This document shows positions 58,462-64,000 of a stretch of DNA of 64,000 nucleotides, one piece after another. The notes under the pieces were generated by a model that saw nothing but the letters and a program-made list of their open reading frames with translations, was not told the origin of the DNA and searched no databases. The stretch covers positions 1 to 64,000 of the forward strand of contig WBUR01000011.1 of the NCBI GenBank assembly GCA_008933615.1. Reading direction: 5' to 3'. The translations under genes and the position numbers were made by a program. Within the stretch, counting starts at the first letter, position 1. Every line of letters starts with the position of its first letter. This stretch comes from a bacterium. GTDB lineage: Bacteria; CLD3; SB21.

Positions 58462-60588
58462 ATGGCGAACTCTATTCGGCAATATCACAAAAAACTATGG
58501 ATTACGGCAATTGTGTTGTTTTCAGCATTGCTTGGATACATGTTATCTCAAAGCTTCAGTTTCCAGAATATCGAGCATGCCGGAATTGATTTACTCTTTA
58601 CGACGCGACCCAAGCCGGCTGAAGTACCGGAGACCATCGTTGTTATGATCGATGAGAAATCGTATGCGGAGGAATTCGGTTATTATGATCCATTGCCTCG
58701 CCGTTACATTGCGCGGCTCATAGACACACTTGCCGCCAAAGGCGCAAAAACGATCGCTCTCGATATTGCTTTTTATGATAAACTGGATATGCTTGACCCT
58801 AATGGGGACTCGATACTGGTCAAGTCTATGAAACGCGCCGGCAATGTTATTGCCGTATCGATCTGGTATCCGCAGGAGGACGGCACTTTGAAAAATCAGA
58901 TGCCGCATCCGTTTTTTATGTCCGGATTAAAGGGAGTAGGTTACGCGAATCTCCAGATTTACGGATCCGGTGTGCTGTCCAGTGTGCGCGCAGTTCGTCC
59001 CATCCAAAAAATGGGAGATGGGGAAATCATTTTATCTTTTTCTGCGCTCGCATATTGCGAGATCATGGATCTTCAAAAAGAGAAATTTGTCGAAGCAGTT
59101 GAAAATAGAAAATGGGATATTGTTCCGCCAATACCGCTTGACGGACAGGGCAATATGATTATCAATTATGTGGGGCCGCCGGCGACGTGGATCAAACAGC
59201 CGAACGGAGAATGGACGCAGAATAAAGAAGGAACAATTAACACTTATCGAAGCAGCAAGATAACCGGCGAAGAATCTAGCCAGTGGCCGGAGGATTTTTT
59301 GAAAGACAAGCTCGTGATTGTTGGAAACGGGTCGGAATTTGCAGTCGATCGGTTCATAACTCCATTTTACAACAATGCACAAAACAACTGGATGTACGGA
59401 GCCGAAGTTCACGCAAACGCCTTTCTTACTTTGCTTAACAAGCGTTTCCTTGAAAAAAGTTCACCGACGGTGACTTTCGCAATTGCATTATTATTCTGTT
59501 TTTTAATGGTGTGGGCTACTGTTCGATTTGGTTTTATGGGTGAAATTGGCGTTGCATGGGTGTTGCTCATATTTACTTGGGGATTGAGCTATTATCTTTT
59601 TGCCGAAAAGGGGATTTGGTTCCCTGCCTGGAGCATAACCATCGCCGTTATTTTTGCATATTTTTCCACATCGATATACCAGGCCTTTACCGAAGAGAAA
59701 AATAAGAAACAAATTAAGAGTATGTTCTCGCGATATGCACCACCGGCCTATGTGGATGCGCTTGTCAAAGATCCTTCTAAACTGGAGCTCGGCGGCGAGG
59801 AAAAAGAGATCAGTATTCTTTTTTCAGACATTGAAGGTTTTACGACTATCTCTGAGTCATTATCACCAAGAAAATTGATCGAAATGCTGAATGATTATCT
59901 CAATACCATGACGCATCTGATTTTCAATCAGGGCGGCAGTCTGGACAAATATATCGGTGACGCTATTGTGGCCGTTTTTGGTGCGCCTTTACCTCAAAAT
60001 GAACACGCACTGCACGCCTGCTATGCAGCTCTGGATATGCAGAAAGCGCTGATTGAATTTCGTAAGAGAACCATGGAAATGGGATTGCCGGCTGTACGGA
60101 GCCGTGTCGGTATTAATACCGGTAATGTCGTTTTCGGAAACATCGGTTCTGATATCCGTTACGATTATACCGGTATCGGGGATCATATGAATTTGGCTTC
60201 ACGTCTGGAAGGGGCAAATAAAGAATACGGAACGTACATCATGATCAGTGAATTCACATATCATCAGGTGCGTGAACGCGTGATTGTCCGTGATCTGGAC
60301 TTGATCGTTGTCAAGGGAAAGAGTAAGCCTGTAAAAGTTTTTGAACTGATAGGAAGAGCAAATGAACCGTTGCCTGAAGCGGCTCGTAAGCTTGTTGAGT
60401 TTTACCAGGAAGGAATCATGTTGTACCGTCAGCAGAATTGGAATGAAGCGGTCAGAAAATTTGAACAGGCGCTCACGTATTCACATACGGACGAACCGTC
60501 AAAGTTGTATATAACAAGGTGCAAGGAACTGATTTCTAATCCTCCGGGCGCCGACTGGGATGGGTCTTACCATATGACGAGTAAATAA
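58462..60588 (+). CDS. CHASE2-domain adenylate/guanylate cyclase
   Basis: A 708-residue receptor-type cyclase. One N-terminal membrane segment (about 10-28) is followed by a CHASE2 sensory domain (about 30-320), three membrane helices (about 335-400), a class III cyclase domain (about 440-620) and a TPR-like C-terminus (about 635-700). Catalytic metal aspartates are D456 in LFSDIEGFTT and D500 in KYIGDAIVAVFG, and K496 suggests ATP specificity. It should make cAMP in response to periplasmic signals. The next gene encodes an exported FecR/TPR protein, often found with CHASE2 proteins. Confidence 0.93.
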   Translation: MANSIRQYHKKLWITAIVLFSALLGYMLSQSFSFQNIEHAGIDLLFTTRPKPAEVPETIVVMIDEKSYAEEFGYYDPLPRRYIARLIDTLAAKGAKTIALDIAFYDKLDMLDPNGDSILVKSMKRAGNVIAVSIWYPQEDGTLKNQMPHPFFMSGLKGVGYANLQIYGSGVLSSVRAVRPIQKMGDGEIILSFSALAYCEIMDLQKEKFVEAVENRKWDIVPPIPLDGQGNMIINYVGPPATWIKQPNGEWTQNKEGTINTYRSSKITGEESSQWPEDFLKDKLVIVGNGSEFAVDRFITPFYNNAQNNWMYGAEVHANAFLTLLNKRFLEKSSPTVTFAIALLFCFLMVWATVRFGFMGEIGVAWVLLIFTWGLSYYLFAEKGIWFPAWSITIAVIFAYFSTSIYQAFTEEKNKKQIKSMFSRYAPPAYVDALVKDPSKLELGGEEKEISILFSDIEGFTTISESLSPRKLIEMLNDYLNTMTHLIFNQGGSLDKYIGDAIVAVFGAPLPQNEHALHACYAALDMQKALIEFRKRTMEMGLPAVRSRVGINTGNVVFGNIGSDIRYDYTGIGDHMNLASRLEGANKEYGTYIMISEFTYHQVRERVIVRDLDLIVVKGKSKPVKVFELIGRANEPLPEAARKLVEFYQEGIMLYRQQNWNEAVRKFEQALTYSHTDEPSKLYITRCKELISNPPGADWDGSYHMTSK

Positions 60589-60723
60589 AAGCTTGTAATT
60601 GCCTGCATCTTTGAATAATTTTATTTAACTAATACGATTTACTTTGGGTTACTCGCCGGAATACATAACATCTAAAATTTGTAAATCTGTTACTGATACA
60701 CATAACGTAAGGAGAGGTGAGTT

Positions 60724-61683
60724 ATGAATAATCCGTTAATTAAGACCATCGGCAAGTTGGTATTGCTTTCCGTTTTCTCATTTTCGATTGCCGCCGCTCA
60801 AGATGTGGCGTTCTTTTCGAAAGTGAAGGGAAGCGTCAAAATTACCGACGCTAACGGTAAGGAAAAGAAAGCGACTTCCAGCACAAAATTAGCTGACGGC
60901 GATAAGGTTTCAACCGGCGCCGACGGCAGCGCTACCATTATGTACTACTCCGGTAAGGAAGTTGTTTTAGCAGCTAAGAAGTATCATACGGTCAAGAAAA
61001 AACAGGAAGAAAGTTCCTTCTTATCTGGTCTATATAGCACGTTATCAGGACTTGTTTGGGGACAAGCTTCCGACGCTTCAATGGCAGGAGCTACTCGAGC
61101 ATGGGCCGGCGATGCCAACCGCATGATCACGGCAACATACCCATCCGAGACTAAGATATTGGAGTCCGAACCTGTTTTCAAATGGGCTGACCATCGCAAA
61201 GTTGCAGGCAAGAATTTTGTTGTTACGATCAAGAGTGAGATCAGCGATTTTAAATATGAAATCAATGTGTCCGGTGTTAACGAAGTTGCTTATCCGAAGG
61301 TAGCGCCGAAACTGAAAGTAGAAGAAAAATATATTTGGACGGTCAAAGATGCCGCAGGCGCTGATGTATCTCCCGCCGTTAAGTTTTCATTGCTTGATCC
61401 GGGTGAATCTGAGAACATGAATGATGATTTGAAAGAAGTTCAGAAAGTCTGCAATAACGATATTACGAATCCGCAATGGTATCTATTGACGGCTGCGTTA
61501 TATCGCGATTACGGCTTGATGCGTCAGGCCGAAACGGCCATCCAAAGCCTCATTCAATTAAAGCCGGACATGGCTCAGGCGCGTATCATGCTCGCCACGT
61601 TATATAAGGAAACGGGACGGTTGGAAGAGGCTAAACTGGAAGAAGAAGCTGCGCGTAAATTAAGCGAAGGCGGAGCGAAGTAG
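60724..61683 (+). CDS. FecR-domain protein with TPR repeats, exported
   Basis: Signal peptide (1-25, ending IAAAQ), then a FecR-like domain (about 27-130: FFSKVKGSVKITDANG and KLADGDKVSTGADGSATIMY), an Ig-like or beta-rich middle part (about 138-225) and TPR helices (about 230-315). FecR domains in this setting are periplasmic scaffolds or ligand sensors. A ribosome-binding site AGGAGAGGTG precedes the ATG. It probably forms a unit with the CHASE2 cyclase upstream (135 bases). A terminator shared with lpxB follows. Confidence 0.86.
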   Translation: MNNPLIKTIGKLVLLSVFSFSIAAAQDVAFFSKVKGSVKITDANGKEKKATSSTKLADGDKVSTGADGSATIMYYSGKEVVLAAKKYHTVKKKQEESSFLSGLYSTLSGLVWGQASDASMAGATRAWAGDANRMITATYPSETKILESEPVFKWADHRKVAGKNFVVTIKSEISDFKYEINVSGVNEVAYPKVAPKLKVEEKYIWTVKDAAGADVSPAVKFSLLDPGESENMNDDLKEVQKVCNNDITNPQWYLLTAALYRDYGLMRQAETAIQSLIQLKPDMAQARIMLATLYKETGRLEEAKLEEEAARKLSEGGAK

Positions 61684-61705
61684 ATCTGCTCAAAATAACT
61701 CATTT

Positions 61706-61737
61706 AAAAAGCGATGATGTAAATATCATCGCTTTTT
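61706..61737. terminator. Bidirectional terminator between the FecR protein and lpxB genes
   Basis: A 13-base stem AAAAAGCGATGAT (61706-61718) with ATCATCGCTTTTT (61725-61737) and a six-base loop, with T runs on both strands. The two flanking genes converge on it. Confidence 0.93.
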
Positions 61738-62924
61738 TATTTTATATCGTTCAAAATAAATTGAGCAATTTCATCAGTAACTGAGTCAGGGCGACGGCGG
61801 GTATGAACGTCAGAAAATTCCGTCAATTGTTTTATCATATTTGCTCTATATTCACTATCGGTCAGTATACCGTTCATCTCAACAGCGATGGAAGAGGGAT
61901 TGGCCTGATACTGAACAAACTCTTTAACAATTACTTTAGCGGATAAAATATTAATAAGAGAAATATGGTGAATTCGCAGAAGAAATTTGGCAATAAGCCA
62001 GGTCAGCAAAGAAGTTTTATAAATGACAATAAATGGTTTCCCGAAGAGAGCGATTTCGAGATTAACCGTTCCCGACTTAGCGAGAATAACATCGGAGCGC
62101 TCCATGATCTCATATGAATGAGGTATAAGGCTAATAGAAAATCTTGCGGGCATACCCGTCCGGTGAATGATGTCAGAGTAAATATCTTCAGCAATCCATC
62201 CGCACCGGCTTATTAGAACGGAGATGCTTTTCCTGTTTGTGTTCCATGTTTTATCAAATTCGAGGATCGCATTGAGCATAATCGGCAAGATATTTGCAAT
62301 TTCTTGCAGCCGGCTTCCTGGAAACAATCCGGCAGTGGTATTGCTTGCTTGATTTTCACTTATGTTTTGACAATATTGATCTCGTAAAACAATATCGTTG
62401 ATGGGGTGTCCGGCATAAAAACTTTTGATTCCGTGCTGCGTATACAAGTCGTGTTCGAAGGAAAATAGAGGAAAAACGCCATCACATAGTTGTCTGATTT
62501 TACTGATTCTCCTTTTTCTCCAGAGCCACACTTGCGGAGGAACGAAATAGTAAATTCTGGGAGAAGTTAGTCCAAGACGTTTTTTTCGCTGAAAGATCTT
62601 CTTGGCAACACTGAGATTAAAATCAGGAAAATCGATTAGAATAAGGAGCGATGCGCCGGAATCGAAAATGTGATCGACGAGGCGCTTTCGAAGCAATAAA
62701 AGCCGTGGGATGTGAAGGAGGACTTCACTGACACCCATGATGGAAAGTTCGGAGATAGTGCAGTCAAGCGAAACTCCGGCTTTCCGCATAGCTTCGCCGC
62801 CAACGCCGCTTAAACGGGCTTGCGGGGAGAGTTTTAGAATTGATTTTGCGAGCAGCCCGCCGTACAAGTCGCCGGAGGATTCTCCTGCAAGTAGTATGAT
62901 GGACAGTTCTGAAATTTTATTCAT
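61737..62924 (-). CDS. lpxB: Lipid-A-disaccharide synthase
   Basis: LpxB joins UDP-2,3-diacylglucosamine and lipid X to make the lipid A disaccharide, so the cell has an LPS-type outer membrane. Family features: LLAGESSGDLYGGLLA at the start, DFPDFNLSVAK, and the substrate-site region PGSRLQEIANILPIML. The length of 395 residues is normal. The C-terminal tail lies against the terminator. No other lpx gene is next to it, so the pathway is scattered. Confidence 0.95.
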   Translation of the reverse strand: MNKISELSIILLAGESSGDLYGGLLAKSILKLSPQARLSGVGGEAMRKAGVSLDCTISELSIMGVSEVLLHIPRLLLLRKRLVDHIFDSGASLLILIDFPDFNLSVAKKIFQRKKRLGLTSPRIYYFVPPQVWLWRKRRISKIRQLCDGVFPLFSFEHDLYTQHGIKSFYAGHPINDIVLRDQYCQNISENQASNTTAGLFPGSRLQEIANILPIMLNAILEFDKTWNTNRKSISVLISRCGWIAEDIYSDIIHRTGMPARFSISLIPHSYEIMERSDVILAKSGTVNLEIALFGKPFIVIYKTSLLTWLIAKFLLRIHHISLINILSAKVIVKEFVQYQANPSSIAVEMNGILTDSEYRANMIKQLTEFSDVHTRRRPDSVTDEIAQFILNDIK

Positions 62925-62980
62925 ATATAAGGGTTATAATAGCATATTCTATTTAAAGTTAATCGGATAAAAAATCAACT

Positions 62981-64000
62981 ATGATTGAAAAGGAAATTGA
63001 AAATATCTTAAAAGAGTTTGCAGCGGTTGAATACGTCGTTAGCGACTCCAACGCGTTTTTTGCAAAATTTGAGATTATGCGTCTTAATCAGGATATGATG
63101 AATCATATTCAGAGCAAGCTGGCGCCGTTGGGTTATAAAGCCGTCATATCGAATTTATCGACGAAGACGGAAAATGGCTCCCATGCCGACATTGTTATCC
63201 TGAAGATATTCTCAGCAAATAATGGATACCATGATAGTGTACGTCCTTATCAATTTTTGCCCGAGACAAAAAGCCGATGGACGTGGCTCAACCACCCGTC
63301 CGTTAATCTTGTGCTTTTTGTATTTACTTTTATTGTTGTTTTTATTACGGGCGCGGCGACTATCATCAACAGAGAGATCACGGATGAGTGGAGCTGGATT
63401 ACGGGATTTCAATTTTCATTTGCATTGCTTGGAATTCTCAGCGCGCACGAATTCGGCCATTATTTCGCGGCCAAGTATCATAAACTGAATGTCACACTTC
63501 CGTATTTTCTGCCAGGGATTCTGATTCCTCCTTACTTATTCACAGGTTTTGGCGGAACGACGCTGATGCCGGGTACATTCGGCGCATTCATTCGCATAAA
63601 ATCTCCGATTCTGAATAAAAAGCAACTGATGGACGTAGGCGTTGCAGGCCCTATTGCGGGTTTTGTAGTTTGCCTGATTGTCCTGATTTACGGCTTCACT
63701 ACCGTGCCTGATAGATCATATGCGTATCAATTCTACGATCCGCAGAGCATATATACCGGGGAACCATTCTGGCATTTCGGGAATTCTTTATTATTCAGTT
63801 TTCTTGGAAATACGCTTGCCGGCAATAGAATGCCGGAAATGTATGACATCATTCACTACCCGTTTATTTTTGCCGGATGGTTTGGTCTGCTTGTAACTGC
63901 GCTGAATTTACTGCCTATAGGACAACTAGACGGTGGACACATAACGTATTCGCTTCTCGGCAAACGACAGAAATATGTAGGTTATTTTGCATTTGTCGCA
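62981..64000 (+). CDS. Site-2 protease family (M50) membrane metalloprotease, partial
   Basis: The gene runs off the right edge (340 codons visible, no stop). The first 105 residues are a soluble N-terminal domain, followed by membrane segments. The zinc site is H156-E157-F-G-H160 in SAHEFGHYFAAKY, and the third ligand D317 lies in GQLDGGHITYS. This looks like the EGY1/S2P branch with a long loop (PGTFGAFIRIKSPILNKKQL) between the helices. It should cut substrates within the membrane. It diverges from lpxB, with 56 bases between. Confidence 0.9.
   Translation, partial: MIEKEIENILKEFAAVEYVVSDSNAFFAKFEIMRLNQDMMNHIQSKLAPLGYKAVISNLSTKTENGSHADIVILKIFSANNGYHDSVRPYQFLPETKSRWTWLNHPSVNLVLFVFTFIVVFITGAATIINREITDEWSWITGFQFSFALLGILSAHEFGHYFAAKYHKLNVTLPYFLPGILIPPYLFTGFGGTTLMPGTFGAFIRIKSPILNKKQLMDVGVAGPIAGFVVCLIVLIYGFTTVPDRSYAYQFYDPQSIYTGEPFWHFGNSLLFSFLGNTLAGNRMPEMYDIIHYPFIFAGWFGLLVTALNLLPIGQLDGGHITYSLLGKRQKYVGYFAFVA

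Noticed and set aside
1-64000. CRISPR array, prophage, insertion sequence or genomic island
   Set aside because: No regularly spaced direct repeats, integrase, transposase or phage structural gene was seen. The only mobile-like signal is the short inverted-repeat element.

Overview
The window looks like a chromosomal segment of a Gram-negative, didermic bacterium of the FCB superphylum (Bacteroidota, Ignavibacteriota, Calditrichota, KSB1, Marinimicrobia and relatives). Evidence: lipid A synthesis (lpxB), lipoprotein maturation (lgt) and many lipobox proteins, an ExbB-ExbD-ExbD-TonB module, a PorV/PorQ-like outer-membrane protein, and FCB-typical families (DUF4837, DUF2723, DUF5777, DUF4159, YbbR). 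The primary-like sigma factor is short and lacks region 1.1. Four putative promoters resemble classical TTGACT/TAATAT sigma-70 sites rather than the -33/-7 type of Bacteroidetes, so I would not place it inside Bacteroidota proper. The phylum cannot be fixed from the sequence alone.

Layout. 201-9495 (+): ribD, a LysE-type exporter, a HAD phosphatase and DUF58, then a three-gene stretch with a response regulator, a very large HPt-array protein and a beta-helix/TonB-C protein. 9564-19262 (-): a lipoprotein cytochrome and a cytochrome fused to an outer-membrane barrel, a bacterial eRF1-like protein, a radical SAM protein, small envelope genes, creD, fbp, then ltaE-deoC. 19422-35488 (+): coaE, a nucleoside transporter, an AsmA-like/GT51 transglycosylase, a degenerate CPBP protein, selA, fumC, a glycosyltransferase, rpoD, dgt-ybbR-tsaD and the exbB-exbD-exbD-tonB operon. 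35547-47392 (-): tRNA-Ile2, a STAS protein with a coiled-coil neighbour, then a tightly packed directon of envelope genes (CsgG-like, pgsA, DUF4837, flippase-like, DUF2723, rfbD, GT2) preceded by dnaB and a receiver-DHp protein. 47599-61683 (+): a HEAT-repeat lipoprotein, UPF0182, a second receiver-DHp protein, tldD, thioesterase, lgt, DUF4159, ccmC, PorV-like, and a CHASE2 adenylate cyclase with a FecR/TPR protein. 61737-62924 (-): lpxB. 62981-end (+): a site-2 protease cut by the window edge.

How the genes fit together. Most are housekeeping. The parts that stand out are (i) a set of phosphorelay pieces without any histidine-kinase ATPase domain in the window: a response regulator, a protein with two intact and two degenerate HPt-like modules, and two receiver-DHp proteins; (ii) a pair of related cytochrome c domains, one a lipoprotein and one fused to a predicted outer-membrane barrel, which may be an electron conduit across or at the outer membrane; (iii) a short intergenic element with terminal inverted repeats, present upstream of fbp and, in diverged form, upstream of ribD. 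No CRISPR array, prophage, transposase or rRNA is visible.

Genes are dense. The longest gene-free stretch is 17051-17312 (262 bases), which holds the repeat element, so no gap exceeds 300 bases. I found no definite new system; the cytochrome-barrel locus and the kinase-less phosphorelay proteins are the best candidates.
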